36,074 nucleotides of DNA from an uncultured Eubacteriales bacterium (GTDB taxonomy: Bacteria; Bacillota; Clostridia; Peptostreptococcales; Anaerovoracaceae): assembly GCA_910583765.1 (NCBI GenBank), contig CAJTYS010000040.1, positions 1-36,074 on the forward strand. The letters are read 5' to 3'. Under the pieces are notes generated by a model, which was given only the letters and a program-made list of their open reading frames with translations, was not told the DNA's origin and did no database searches. Shown piece after piece: positions 1 to 7,759 of the stretch (position 1 is its first letter; each line of letters opens with the position of its first letter). Position numbers and translations under genes: made by a program.

Positions 1-118
1 ATCTCTGCTGCAGCGTCGTGGTGATCGCGGCTGTCAGCGTGGTCTTGCCATGGTCCACGTGGCCGATGGTCCCGATATTGATATGCGGTTTGTTTCTTTC
101 AAACTTTTGCTTTGCCAT
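1..118 (-). CDS. tuf: Elongation factor Tu, N-terminal fragment (runs off the window)
   Basis: Only the first 39 residues are in the window. They read MAKQKFERNKPHINIGTIGH followed by VDHGKTTLTAAIT, the invariant EF-Tu start with the G1 P-loop GHVDHGKT. EF-Tu is the GTPase that carries aminoacyl-tRNA to the ribosome. A GGAGG Shine-Dalgarno sits about 10 bases upstream of the ATG. The gene follows tRNA-Thr in the same direction, recalling the tRNA-tuf linkage seen in many bacteria, and no separate convincing promoter was found between them. Confidence 0.97.
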   Translation of the reverse strand, partial: MAKQKFERNKPHINIGTIGHVDHGKTTLTAAITTTLQQR

Positions 119-180
119 TTTCCGATTCCTCCCTAAAATGTATGTTCGCTTTAGAACAAAGTCAGTTTCGCCAATTCTTT

Positions 181-235
181 TCAGCAGTGGACTTTGTTGA
201 AATTTCAGAAATATCAAACACTGACATTTCCTACA
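181..235 (-). repeat. Copy 1 of a hairpin-containing intergenic element
   Basis: Read on the minus strand, this stretch starts TGTAGGAAATG, contains a potential stem GAAATGTC/GATATTTC and ends in a TCAACAAAGTCC block, with CTGA at the same offset beyond it as in the copy at 18201-18254. It lies between tRNA-Thr and tuf, so it would be in the tuf leader. The inverted ACAAAGTC closer to the start codon could pair with the end of the element. Function unknown. Confidence 0.5.
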
Positions 236-248
236 TTAATAAAAAAAT

Positions 249-325
<77 letters not shown>

Positions 326-340
326 ACATCAATTAATCTT

Positions 341-369
341 ATGTTACTATATTTTACAAGCCGTGTCAA
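341..369 (-). promoter_or_regulatory. Promoter for tRNA-Thr (and probably tuf)
   Basis: On the minus strand there is a perfect -35 TTGACA (364-369), a 17-base spacer and a -10 TAACAT (341-346). The tRNA 5' end is about 15 bases downstream. This separates the tRNA-tuf unit from the sigH operon, although read-through from sigH remains possible because no strong terminator is visible between them. Confidence 0.75.
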
Positions 370-422
370 CAACTTAAATGCCTGAAATCATGTATTTTCT
401 TCTTCTTTTTCTTCTTTTCTCC

Positions 423-1031
423 TTACAGGTAGGCAATAATTTTTTTCTTTGTCCGCTGAATGGCATTATCCACTGCCTTTACGCTTTTCCCCAGAGTCTC
501 CGCGATCTGTCTATAGTCCTTTCCCTGGCGATATTCATTCCACACCTGCTGCTCAAAAGGACTGAAGATTTTCCCTTCATTGCCGATGATCAATTCCGCC
601 ACGACTTTCAGCATCAGCTGCGCCTCTGGATCTGAATTGCTGTCAGAGCGCAGGGTTTCTTCCAGCGTTCCATCCTGATCTTCCTCAGACAGAGGTTTGT
701 TCAGGGAAATAGACGTGTTGAGCGGCGAATGTTTCCGCCTGCTGGCTTGACGGATGGCAGTCAAAATCTGCCGGTTGATGCACATTTCCGCAAAAGTATG
801 AAAGGCCGTGTCTTTTTCCTGGTCATAGCTTTTGATGGCCCGAAACAGGCCAATCATGCCTTCCTGCACCACGTCTTCACCATCCGCTCCCACAATGAAA
901 TACAAACGCGACCTGGCTCGCACCACGTCTTTATATTTTCGTATCAAATACTCCTCTGCGTCCAGATCTCCGTCCTGGACTCGCTGTACCAGCTGCTCGT
1001 CCGTCAGCTTAGCGTAACATTTGTCCTTCAC
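423..1031 (-). CDS. sigH: RNA polymerase sigma factor SigH (Spo0H type)
   Basis: A 202-residue sigma-70 family protein. Region 2 is clear (about residues 30-105, with DVVQEGMIGLFRAIKSYD and FAEMCINRQILTAIR), and the C-terminal region 4 helix-turn-helix (about 155-200) has YRQGKDYRQIAETLGKSVKAV. Length and the start CYAKLTDEQLVQRVQDGD fit SigH of spore formers, which directs transition-state and early sporulation genes. The start is a GTG at 1031 with GAGGTG about 10 bases upstream; it overlaps the end of rlmB by 23 bases, implying coupled translation. The neighbourhood (cysS, mrnC, rlmB, sigH) is the standard one in Bacilli and Clostridia. Confidence 0.95.
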   Translation of the reverse strand: MKDKCYAKLTDEQLVQRVQDGDLDAEEYLIRKYKDVVRARSRLYFIVGADGEDVVQEGMIGLFRAIKSYDQEKDTAFHTFAEMCINRQILTAIRQASRRKHSPLNTSISLNKPLSEEDQDGTLEETLRSDSNSDPEAQLMLKVVAELIIGNEGKIFSPFEQQVWNEYRQGKDYRQIAETLGKSVKAVDNAIQRTKKKIIAYL

Positions 1032-1749
1032 GCTGTCTTAACACCTCATACATTAAAATCGCCGCCGCATTGGACGCGTTCAAAGATGAAATTTTCCCTT
1101 TCATGGGAATGGATACCGCGAAATCGCATTTTTCCCGCACTAACCTGCTGATCCCAGAGCCTTCGCCGCCAATGACCAGGGCCAGGCTCCCTTTCAGATC
1201 CTGCTTGGTGTACATTTGCCCTTCCATGTGGCAGGCCGCCACCCATACGCCTTTTTCTTTCAGGCGGTCTATGGTCTGGCCGATGTTAGGGACTTTCGCG
1301 CAGAGCACGTATTCCACTGCCCCCGCAGAAGCTTTGACCACTGTTTCTGTGATCCCCACGGAACGCCGCTTTGGAATTACGATGCCATGCGCGCCGCAGC
1401 ATTCTGCCGTCCGCATGATGGCCCCCAGGTTATGTGGGTCTTCTAGTCCGTCCAGCACAATGATGAACGGGTCCTCGCCTTGGGACCCTGCCCGCCGCAG
1501 GATGTCTTCCACATCACAATAGGTATACTGAGAGACCTGGGCTGCCACGCCTTGATGCGCGCTGTTTCCCGCGATGCGGTCCAATGCGGATTTTTCCGCA
1601 TAATAGATCGGAATCTTTTTATCTTTCGCCATGCCGATGATCTTTTTGATCGAACCCTCGGTGCCTTTCCCTACTGTTATTTTTTCGATCTCTCGATTGC
1701 TTTTCAAAGCTTCTATGACAGCATTTCTGCCTGTGATGATATCTGCCAT
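1009..1749 (-). CDS. rlmB: 23S rRNA (guanosine-2'-O-)-methyltransferase RlmB (TrmH/SpoU family)
   Basis: 246 residues. The N-terminal substrate-binding domain begins ITGRNAVIEALKS; the C-terminal SPOUT methyltransferase domain contains the three family motifs, LDGLEDPHNLGAIMRTAE (motif 1), VIGGEGSGISRLV (motif 2) and IPMKGKISSLNASNAAAILMYE (motif 3), which form the trefoil knot that binds S-adenosylmethionine. RlmB methylates the ribose of a conserved guanosine in the 23S rRNA peptidyl-transferase loop. It starts 3 bases after folA and runs into sigH, so it is part of the long operon. A TrmH-type tRNA methyltransferase is the alternative, but length and context favour RlmB. Confidence 0.93.
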   Translation of the reverse strand: MADIITGRNAVIEALKSNREIEKITVGKGTEGSIKKIIGMAKDKKIPIYYAEKSALDRIAGNSAHQGVAAQVSQYTYCDVEDILRRAGSQGEDPFIIVLDGLEDPHNLGAIMRTAECCGAHGIVIPKRRSVGITETVVKASAGAVEYVLCAKVPNIGQTIDRLKEKGVWVAACHMEGQMYTKQDLKGSLALVIGGEGSGISRLVREKCDFAVSIPMKGKISSLNASNAAAILMYEVLRQREGQMLR

Positions 1750-1752
1750 GTT

Positions 1753-2238
1753 CTATTTCCTTTTATACTCAAAAAATTGATACTTCACTCCGTTTTCTTC
1801 CTGCATGTCGCTTTTCCATACGATTTCAAGCTCTTGCCTGCTGTCCAGCTCCGGAAAGGAACGATCCGCGTCAAAAGCAGCATAAAGCTTTGTCACGAAA
1901 TATCGGTCGCAGTCCTGGAAAAACTGCTCATACACATTTTGTCCGCCGGAAATGAACACGTCCTGGGTATCATCTCCAAGCAGCTGTAGCAGTTCTTCTT
2001 TGGAAGCGCAGATTTCACAGCCCTCTGGCCTGTAATCCTCCTGTCTGGTAAGCACGATGTTTCTTCTGCCAGGCAAAGGCTTTGCTCCTGGAAAGGATTC
2101 CAACGTCTTTCTTCCTACTACTACAGTTTTTCCCAAGGTTTTCTTTTTAAAATATTGTAAATCTCCAGGTAAATGGACCAGCAATCCACCATCCCTGCCA
2201 ATGTTCCAATTTTCATCTACTACTACAATGATATTCAT
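1753..2238 (-). CDS. folA: Dihydrofolate reductase
   Basis: 161 residues, the normal size for bacterial DHFR. Recognisable elements are the N-terminal strand IIVVVDENWNIGRDGGLLVHLPGD (active-site loop and the acidic residue before LQYFKKKTLGK), the NADPH-binding VVVGRKTLESFP and PLPGRRNIVLTR, and VFISGGQNVYEQF near residue 95. It reduces dihydrofolate to tetrahydrofolate, which is required because the adjacent thymidylate synthase produces dihydrofolate. A strong GGGGAGG Shine-Dalgarno precedes the ATG. There are 61 bases between thyA and this gene. Confidence 0.95.
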   Translation of the reverse strand: MNIIVVVDENWNIGRDGGLLVHLPGDLQYFKKKTLGKTVVVGRKTLESFPGAKPLPGRRNIVLTRQEDYRPEGCEICASKEELLQLLGDDTQDVFISGGQNVYEQFFQDCDRYFVTKLYAAFDADRSFPELDSRQELEIVWKSDMQEENGVKYQFFEYKRK

Positions 2239-2299
2239 GGTCCTCCCCTAGTCCAGCGCTCGCCCTGTGAAGCGCAGGCGCGAAATCTTTGGAGCCGCC

Positions 2300-3130
2300 T
2301 TAAATCGCGACTGGTATGTTTTTGATCTGCGGATTCTTTTCATAATCTTCAATCTTAATATCCGCCACTGTAAAATCGTAAAAATCTTTCACATTGGGGT
2401 TCAATGTGAATTTGGGCGCTGGGTACTGAGGTCTTTTGATCATTTCTTTGATCAGCGGCACATGCCGATCGTAAATATGCGCGTCTGCGATCACATGAAC
2501 CAGTTCCCCTGGCTCCAGGCCGCTGACCTGCGCAAACATGCACAAAAGCACAGAGTACTGCACCACGTTCCAATTGTTGGCAGTCAAGATATCCTGGGAT
2601 CTCTGGTTCAGAACAGCATTGAGCCGATTTCCCGTCACATTGAACGTCATGCTGTAGGCGCATGGTTCCAGTCCCATTTCAGTCAGATCGTCAAACTTGT
2701 ACATGTTCGTCATGATTCTCCTGGAATAAGGTGTGTGTTTCAGCTGCCACAGCACATTGTCCACCTGGTCCATTTCACCATGGGGAAACTTGTATTTCAC
2801 GCCCAGCTGGTAGCCGTATGCCTTTCCAATGGAACCGCTTTCGTCCGCCCATTGATCCCAGATATGGCTGTTCAGATCCCGAATGTCATTGGACTTTTTC
2901 TGCCAGATCCAAAGGATCTCGTCTACTGCGGATTTAATTGCTGTTGGGCGAAGGGTCAGCGCTGGAAATTCCTCTTGCAGGTCATAGCGATTCACTACGC
3001 CAAAACACTTGATGGTATGGGCCGGCGTGCCGTCCGCCCATTTTGCCCGCACAGTTTGTCCTTCTGATGAAAATCCGCGCTCCAATATGCCTTCACACAT
3101 GTCTACGAATAACTTGTCTGCCTTGCTCAT
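2300..3130 (-). CDS. thyA: Thymidylate synthase (ThyA family, clostridial variant)
   Basis: 276 residues. It makes dTMP from dUMP with methylene-tetrahydrofolate. The catalytic cysteine is C157 in EPCAYSMTFNV; the phosphate-binding NQRSQD, the dUMP-binding asparagine in NNWNVVQY and the HIYDRH motif are all present. The canonical PCH after the cysteine is PCA here and the folate-side sequence is divergent, a pattern remembered from other Clostridia. Start ATG at 3130 with an AGGGCAGGA-type ribosome site. Its placement directly before folA makes functional sense because ThyA consumes the reduced folate pool. Confidence 0.92.
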   Translation of the reverse strand: MSKADKLFVDMCEGILERGFSSEGQTVRAKWADGTPAHTIKCFGVVNRYDLQEEFPALTLRPTAIKSAVDEILWIWQKKSNDIRDLNSHIWDQWADESGSIGKAYGYQLGVKYKFPHGEMDQVDNVLWQLKHTPYSRRIMTNMYKFDDLTEMGLEPCAYSMTFNVTGNRLNAVLNQRSQDILTANNWNVVQYSVLLCMFAQVSGLEPGELVHVIADAHIYDRHVPLIKEMIKRPQYPAPKFTLNPNVKDFYDFTVADIKIEDYEKNPQIKNIPVAI

Positions 3131-3151
3131 ATCCTGCCCTCGTCTATTTCT

Positions 3152-3376
3152 CTACATATTTGGTAAAATCACATAACGAACCACGATCCCAATCAGCCCC
3201 AGCACAATGACAACAAGATAAGTCTTTTCCCGATATGTCAGGTTTTTCAGTCCTTTGGGCATGCCTTCCTGCTCTTGGCGCTGCTGGTTCTCTTTGGCGT
3301 ATTCTTTGTTGGTCCTATAATAATCTGTAAACATGTCCCGCGCCTTGTTGCGGACTTGCCGTTTCTTCTTTGCCAT
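3152..3376 (-). CDS. Small single-pass membrane protein of unknown function
   Basis: 74 residues. The first 50 are hydrophilic and very basic (KKKRQVRNKARD, then Q/E-rich), followed by one hydrophobic segment at about residues 52-71 (TYLVVIVLGLIGIVVRYVIL). This predicts a C-tail-anchored protein with its charged part in the cytoplasm. It lies 3 bases after mrnC and 21 before thyA, so it is clearly co-transcribed. I do not recognise a family. Confidence 0.75.
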   Translation of the reverse strand: MAKKKRQVRNKARDMFTDYYRTNKEYAKENQQRQEQEGMPKGLKNLTYREKTYLVVIVLGLIGIVVRYVILPNM

Positions 3377-3379
3377 ACA

Positions 3380-3775
3380 TCATGCTCCATGCTCGTTGAT
3401 CACTGCGATCGCTTTGTCGATGAACCAGTCCAAGCGTTCTTGATCTTCTAACAAAAATAAATACCCCACAAAGGCCTCGAACGCTGTGGCCCATTTGTAA
3501 ATAAAGGGATCCATTTTTCTAGGGATGGAAGTGATCTTGCGGTTCCGCGCCCTGCGCGCCAATGCCTGCTCTTCCTCTGTCAGTTCGTTCACAAGCTTTT
3601 TCATGGCTTTTGCCTGCCCTTCGGCCCTGACATACTGGATGGTGATTTGATGGAGCCGGTCCGCGTTGCGCTGGCCGGTCTCCATGATAAATTTTCGTAT
3701 CGCCACTTCATAAACAGCGTCTCCCAAATAGGCGAGGGCTGTGGTGTTCATGGTCTTGATTTCGCTTGTTTTCAT
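3380..3775 (-). CDS. mrnC: Mini-ribonuclease III
   Basis: 131 residues, only an RNase III catalytic domain with no double-stranded RNA-binding domain. The signature is LAYLGDAVYEVAIRKF (the acidic LGDAVYE matches the RNase III active-site helix), and the second acidic cluster is in WATAFEAFVGYLFL. In Bacillus this enzyme matures the ends of 23S rRNA. The start codon overlaps the cysS stop as ATGA, showing translational coupling; cysS-mrnC adjacency is conserved across Firmicutes. Confidence 0.93.
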   Translation of the reverse strand: MKTSEIKTMNTTALAYLGDAVYEVAIRKFIMETGQRNADRLHQITIQYVRAEGQAKAMKKLVNELTEEEQALARRARNRKITSIPRKMDPFIYKWATAFEAFVGYLFLLEDQERLDWFIDKAIAVINEHGA

Positions 3776-5172
3776 TCTTTTATGATCTGCACTCCCTGAG
3801 GCGTGTCCTTGAGAGTGATGCCTTTTTCCTTCAGCAAGTCACGGATCTCGTCTGCTCTTGCGAAATCCTTGTTCTTTCTGGCTTCTTGGCGTTCTTCCAC
3901 CAAGGCCTGGATCGCATCGTCAATGGCATCATCTGTTTCGTCCTGGCGAAGAAGCCCCAGCACAGCCGTCAGTTCATCTAATACTTCCAGGGATTTTTCC
4001 GCGAATTCTTTGCTGGCCCCATCCTTCACAGCTGTGTTGATGGCGGTGATCAGCTCAAAGACAGCAGAAATCGCGTCCGCAGTGTTCAGGTCATCGTCCA
4101 TGGCTGCGATAAATTTCTGACGGAACCCATCATAAGTCTCCAGGGTTTTCTGTTCTTCCTCTGTCACAGCTCCCTGGCAGGTGTTGATCAGGTGCTTTAA
4201 ATTGCTCTTGGCGTTTTCCATCCTCGCCAGCCCATGTTTTGCCTGTTCCATCAGTGAATCACTGAAATTGATAGGGCTGCGGTAATGTCCAGACAGGAGG
4301 AAAAAGCGAATGACTTCCCCGCCATAGCTCTTTAAAATATCCCTGACCGTAAAGAAGTTTCCTTTTGATTTGGACATCTTTTCATTGTCAATGGTGATAT
4401 AGCCATTGTGCATCCAATAGTTAGCGAACTGCTTGCCGCTATGTGCTTCTGACTGGGCCACCTCGTTTTCATGATGGGGGAAAGTCAGATCCTGCCCGCC
4501 CGCGTGGATGTCGATGGTGTCTCCCAGATATCGCTTTGACATGGTAGAACATTCGATGTGCCATCCTGGGCGGCCCATGCCCCATGGAGATTCCCAGGCG
4601 ATCTCGTCTTCTGTTTTTCTGGCTTTCCACAAAGCGAAATCCAGCGGGTCTTTTTTCTTTTCTCCCACTTCAATGCGCGCGCCGGACTCCAAATCTTCGA
4701 TATTCTGGCCGGACAGCTTGCCATAATCTTTAAAAGCTCTTGTGCTGTAATACACGTCGCCGTCCACTTCATAAGCGTAGCCTTTATCGATCAGATCCTT
4801 GACGAACTGGATGATCTCATCCATGTTTTCTGTGACTTTTGGATGAACCGTGGCCTTTTTCACATTGAGAGCGGCAGCGTCTTTGTAATATTCTTCGATG
4901 AACTTTTCGCTGACTTCTCCGGCAGCCACGCCTTCTTCTCTGGCCTTGTTGATGATCTTGTCGTCCACGTCTGTGAAGTTCTGGACGAATTTCACGTTGT
5001 TTCCCCGATACTCCAGGTATTTGCGCAATGTGTCGAAGACTACGAAGGGCCTGGCGTTCCCAATGTGGAAATAGTTGTACACCGTAGGGCCGCACACGTA
5101 AATTTTGATTTCATTTTGATCAATGGGCACGAATTCTTCTTTTTTTCTGGTCAATGTATTATAAATCTTCAT
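3772..5172 (-). CDS. cysS: Cysteinyl-tRNA synthetase
   Basis: 466 residues, the usual length. Class I synthetase with HIGN at residues 36-39 and KMSKSKGN at 265-272. The zinc ligands expected for cysteine discrimination are present: C27 (YVCGPTVYN), C208 (WHIECS), H233 and E237 (HHENE). The C-terminal half holds the DALR-type anticodon-binding region. It charges tRNA-Cys. The start overlaps the cysE end by 14 bases, so cysteine synthesis and its use in translation are expressed together. No cysteine T-box was found upstream. Confidence 0.97.
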   Translation of the reverse strand: MKIYNTLTRKKEEFVPIDQNEIKIYVCGPTVYNYFHIGNARPFVVFDTLRKYLEYRGNNVKFVQNFTDVDDKIINKAREEGVAAGEVSEKFIEEYYKDAAALNVKKATVHPKVTENMDEIIQFVKDLIDKGYAYEVDGDVYYSTRAFKDYGKLSGQNIEDLESGARIEVGEKKKDPLDFALWKARKTEDEIAWESPWGMGRPGWHIECSTMSKRYLGDTIDIHAGGQDLTFPHHENEVAQSEAHSGKQFANYWMHNGYITIDNEKMSKSKGNFFTVRDILKSYGGEVIRFFLLSGHYRSPINFSDSLMEQAKHGLARMENAKSNLKHLINTCQGAVTEEEQKTLETYDGFRQKFIAAMDDDLNTADAISAVFELITAINTAVKDGASKEFAEKSLEVLDELTAVLGLLRQDETDDAIDDAIQALVEERQEARKNKDFARADEIRDLLKEKGITLKDTPQGVQIIKE

Positions 5173-5818
5173 TTTTGTTTCCTTTCTCCGCTTCCCTTAA
5201 TTTATTTTCAAGCATGACTACACGCCGCCGCAGGCATTCCATCTCCACTGCGATTGGATCCGGCAGGTCTACTTGATTCAAGTCTTCATTGGTCGGTTTG
5301 CTCCTCTTGACAATGGTTCCCGGGATCCCCACGACTGTGCAGCCGTCTGGAATTTCTTTCAGCACAACGGAACCCGCGCCGATTTTCACGTCGTTTCCCA
5401 CTGTGAATGGACCCAGCACCTTTGCCCCTGAACTGACGATCACTCTGTCTCCAATAGTAGGATGCCTCTTTCCTGTGTCTTTTCCTGTTCCTCCTAATGT
5501 GACTCCCTGATAGATGGTCACATCATCGCCGATTTCTGTGGTTTCTCCAATGACTACAGCCATGCCATGGTCAATGAAGCATCGTCTTCCGATCTTTGCT
5601 CCCGGATGGATCTCAATGCCCGTGAACCATCTGGTCAGCTGGGATATGATCCTGGCAAGCAATTTCATATGATGATGATAACACCAGTGCGCCGGCTTGT
5701 GCCAAATGAGAGACCACACGCCGGGATAACACAAAAGGACCTCAAAGCCGTTCCTCGCGGCCGGGTCTTTTTGCAGCACCGTCTGTATATCTTCTCTGAT
5801 CCCTTTGAAAAATGCCAT
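5159..5818 (-). CDS. cysE: Serine O-acetyltransferase
   Basis: 219 residues from the ATG at 5818 (MAFFKGIREDIQTVLQKDPA). It acetylates serine with acetyl-CoA, the first step of cysteine synthesis. The left-handed beta-helix hexapeptide repeats run from about residue 70 to 170 (IEIHPGAKIGRRCFIDHGMAVVIGETTEIGDDVTIYQG), with the catalytic His-Asp region IDHGMAVVIGET and GGTGKDTGKRHPTIGD. This is the short Bacillus-type enzyme without the long N-terminal extension of enteric CysE. The open frame continues far upstream, but a promoter lies within that stretch, so the short start is chosen. Confidence 0.93.
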   Translation of the reverse strand: MAFFKGIREDIQTVLQKDPAARNGFEVLLCYPGVWSLIWHKPAHWCYHHHMKLLARIISQLTRWFTGIEIHPGAKIGRRCFIDHGMAVVIGETTEIGDDVTIYQGVTLGGTGKDTGKRHPTIGDRVIVSSGAKVLGPFTVGNDVKIGAGSVVLKEIPDGCTVVGIPGTIVKRSKPTNEDLNQVDLPDPIAVEMECLRRRVVMLENKLREAEKGNKNEDL

Positions 5819-5853
5819 ATATCGCTTTTTACACTTCCTTTTTGAACAAAATA

Positions 5854-5881
5854 ATAAGACAGGTACGCATACCTGCCTTAT
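5854..5881 (-). promoter_or_regulatory. Palindrome at the cysE transcription start (candidate operator)
   Basis: Arms ATAAGGCAGGTA and TACCTGTCTTAT around a 4-base centre form a 28-base palindrome with a single G/T mismatch per arm. It abuts the -10 hexamer (5882-5887), so the predicted start of transcription lies inside it. That position suits a repressor operator better than a leader hairpin, since the outer arm would not be transcribed. The regulator is unknown. Confidence 0.55.
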
Positions 5882-5910
5882 ATTATACAACGGACGTTTA
5901 AATTTGTCAT
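5882..5910 (-). promoter_or_regulatory. Promoter of the cysE-cysS-mrnC-thyA-folA-rlmB-sigH operon
   Basis: -35 ATGACA (5905-5910), exactly 17 bases, -10 TATAAT (5882-5887) on the minus strand, about 65 bases before the cysE start. All genes down to sigH are tightly spaced or overlapping, so this is the likely main promoter of the operon. Confidence 0.75.
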
Positions 5911-6035
5911 CATTAGTTTTTTGAAAGTTACCCCGATCACTGCAGCGCGCAAATCTGCGAGCCCCTGAAATCGCACTAGTCAGATAGACAGCCCCGACGC
6001 CTGAAAGCGCTCTTTTTCCGCCCTTATGCTTTGGT

Positions 6036-6419
6036 TCAGCTTTTTCCGCCATCACCGAGATAGAGCTCCGGAACATCCTTTGGAAGCCAGGCAATGACTG
6101 TTATGCCTTTTGCTTTTAGACTAACGCCATCATCATTATACCATTTTCCGTCTTCCATGGAGCCTTCGATCAGCTCTCTCTCAGTGCTTCCCTCTTCCTG
6201 CACAGTCAGGTACAGCATCTGTTGATCCTCGGGCGCGCCGTCCCGGTCAGCGATCTTCCATTGCTGTGTTTTAGAGTCCTTTTCTTGATCGCGGTTTTCC
6301 TCTTGCTGTTGGTAGCAGCCCTTTTCCTTCAAATATTCCTGCATTTTACATAAAACATTCTTCCGGTCCGCGTCATCCAACAGTTCCATCATAGCATTCA
6401 TATCGTACATATCTGTCAT
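6036..6419 (-). CDS. DUF551-like small protein, unknown function
   Basis: 127 residues from the ATG at 6419, which has an AAGGAGG site 8 bases upstream (6428-6434); the longer open frame upstream would run through the preceding terminator hairpin and is rejected. The N-terminal third is acidic and helical (MTDMYDMNAMMELLDDADRK), the middle is charged and Q/E/D-rich, and the C-terminal 60 residues (KWYNDDGVSLKAKGITVIAWLPKDV) faintly recall DUF551-type domains, with a tryptophan-rich strand and the AW.P ending. The family assignment is weak. No signal peptide. Confidence 0.7.
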   Translation of the reverse strand: MTDMYDMNAMMELLDDADRKNVLCKMQEYLKEKGCYQQQEENRDQEKDSKTQQWKIADRDGAPEDQQMLYLTVQEEGSTERELIEGSMEDGKWYNDDGVSLKAKGITVIAWLPKDVPELYLGDGGKS

Positions 6420-6445
6420 AACAATTTCCTCCTTGCTTTTGCCTT

Positions 6446-6519
6446 CAAAAAACAGGGAACCCAGCATCCCTTTTTCATGTGACTCTGTATTACGCATGAA
6501 AAAGAAGTTGGATTCCCTG
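6446..6519 (-). terminator. Terminator after the M23 peptidase gene
   Basis: Two imperfect arms of about 25 bases (6495-6519 and 6453-6479) pair around a 15-base loop, with perfectly matched ends AGGGAA/TTCCCT and CTTTTTCATG/CATGAAAAAG, and are followed on the minus strand by a run of six T. It lies 39 bases after the peptidase stop codon and upstream of the Shine-Dalgarno of the next gene. Confidence 0.6.
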
Positions 6520-6557
6520 AACGTTATTTACGCGACAGGCAGTGGTGTTTTTCTGTT

Positions 6558-7625
6558 TTATAGATAGCTCATAGGGTCCACGTTTTTCCCATTTACCCGA
6601 ACTTCAAAGTGAAGATGCGGGCCAGTGGAGTTTCCGGTGGAGCCTACGTCCGCAATGGCCTGCCCTTTTGTGACAGCCTGTCCCTGCTCTACCTGCAGTT
6701 CGCTGCAATGGGCATAATATGTGACGATTCCATTGCCATGATCAATCTTCACTAAATTGCCATAGCCTCCTTCATAGCCGCTGAAAATCACAGTACCGTT
6801 GTCAGCAGCTGAAATCTTTGAACCAGTGGGCAGCGCGAGATCCACGCCTAGATGCGTTCTGCCCCATCTGGGTCCAAAGCCGGAAGTCATCCGGTAGCCG
6901 GAAACTGGCGTTAGGAGCTGCCCGTCGCCTTGTTTCTGGACAGTGGCAGACACCAGTTCTGCTTCCTCAGGAATTTCTTTTGTTCCAGCTAGTGTCACCT
7001 CTGCCTTCGGCTCCTGGAGGACAATTTCTTCCACTACGGTTTCCGCTGTGGTATGTCCATTTTCTTTTTCGACTTTTTTCGTCACTTCTTTCAGTCCATC
7101 GCAGCCTTCCTGCTTTACTTTTGTTTCACCTTCATAGAGCTGATCTGTCTTTTTCGTGATTTTTTCAAAAGTCACAGGTTCTGCCGCAGTAACTACCTCT
7201 GTTGTTTTTACAGTCAATTCTTCCTCTGCCGTGATCCGTTCCGCAGCTTCCTCTACTGTGAGGATTTCCGGTTTTTCATCGCCGTTTTTCAGATCCATCT
7301 CTTCTGCGGAAGTCTGTTCTTCTATTTCAATCTCTACAGTCTCTTTACTCTTGTAATGTCCTTCAACCTCTTTTACGACTTCTCTAGCGTCTTCCTGGCT
7401 GTCTACCAGAGCAACTTGTTTTCCGTCCGCCGTCACGCGCCATGGCTGAGTGATCACTTCACCGTTCGCTAAAAGCACAGGCACCTCAAAGTCTGACGGT
7501 ACTATGACGGTCCCCGCCGCTATGGACCCTGCCGCGAGCAAAAGCGCTCCTCCCGCGGCCAGTGCGATAACAGCTTTCCGTTTCTTTTCTGAGCGTTTCA
7601 AGCTCCTACTGGGTAATTCTTTCAT
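6558..7625 (-). CDS. G5-domain M23 metallopeptidase, membrane-anchored or secreted
   Basis: 355 residues. A basic N-terminus is followed by a hydrophobic segment (about 18-42) that exports or anchors the protein. A G5 domain occupies about 139-217 (TTEVVTAAEPVTFEKITKKTD... with the G-E repeat pattern) and often binds cell-wall sugars. The C-terminal LytM/M23 peptidase domain (about 240-355) has the zinc ligands H258 and D262 (HLGVDLA) and H339 (HLHF), plus H306 (YYAH). It is therefore probably an active peptidoglycan endopeptidase cutting peptide cross-bridges outside the cell. The acidic 90-140 stretch looks like a linker. A second Shine-Dalgarno-like GGAGGAGG lies further upstream than usual. 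Confidence 0.92.
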   Translation of the reverse strand: MKELPSRSLKRSEKKRKAVIALAAGGALLLAAGSIAAGTVIVPSDFEVPVLLANGEVITQPWRVTADGKQVALVDSQEDAREVVKEVEGHYKSKETVEIEIEEQTSAEEMDLKNGDEKPEILTVEEAAERITAEEELTVKTTEVVTAAEPVTFEKITKKTDQLYEGETKVKQEGCDGLKEVTKKVEKENGHTTAETVVEEIVLQEPKAEVTLAGTKEIPEEAELVSATVQKQGDGQLLTPVSGYRMTSGFGPRWGRTHLGVDLALPTGSKISAADNGTVIFSGYEGGYGNLVKIDHGNGIVTYYAHCSELQVEQGQAVTKGQAIADVGSTGNSTGPHLHFEVRVNGKNVDPMSYL

Positions 7626-7707
7626 AATATCGTTTCCTTTTCTCCTCCTCCCCTTTCAGGGATTTTGATGATAAGCGTACGATATATAGTATTCCCAGTT
7701 TGTCCCA

Positions 7708-7738
7708 ATTATACAGCATTTTTATCAGGACAGATCAA
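7708..7738 (-). promoter_or_regulatory. Possible promoter of the M23 peptidase gene
   Basis: A perfect -10 TATAAT (7708-7713) on the minus strand, with a weak -35 TTGATC (7733-7738) at a long 19-base spacing. The position about 80 bases before the gene is plausible; the -35 is uncertain. Confidence 0.35.
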
Positions 7739-7759
7739 TTCTTTGTTTTTCCTGACCTT

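Noticed and set aside
2267..3067. A 266-residue plus-strand open frame opposite thyA
   Set aside because: It is the reverse shadow of thyA, has no ribosome site and its composition (many H, F and R) is typical of antisense frames.
5820..6035. A T-box or other cysteine riboswitch before cysE-cysS
   Set aside because: No AGGGTGGNACCGCG-type antiterminator motif or specifier loop can be found; the leader is only about 60 bases.
5819..6094. An N-terminal extension of about 92 residues on CysE
   Set aside because: The promoter TTGACA-like/TATAAT and palindrome at 5854-5910 lie inside it, and serine acetyltransferases of this class begin near MAFFKGIRED.
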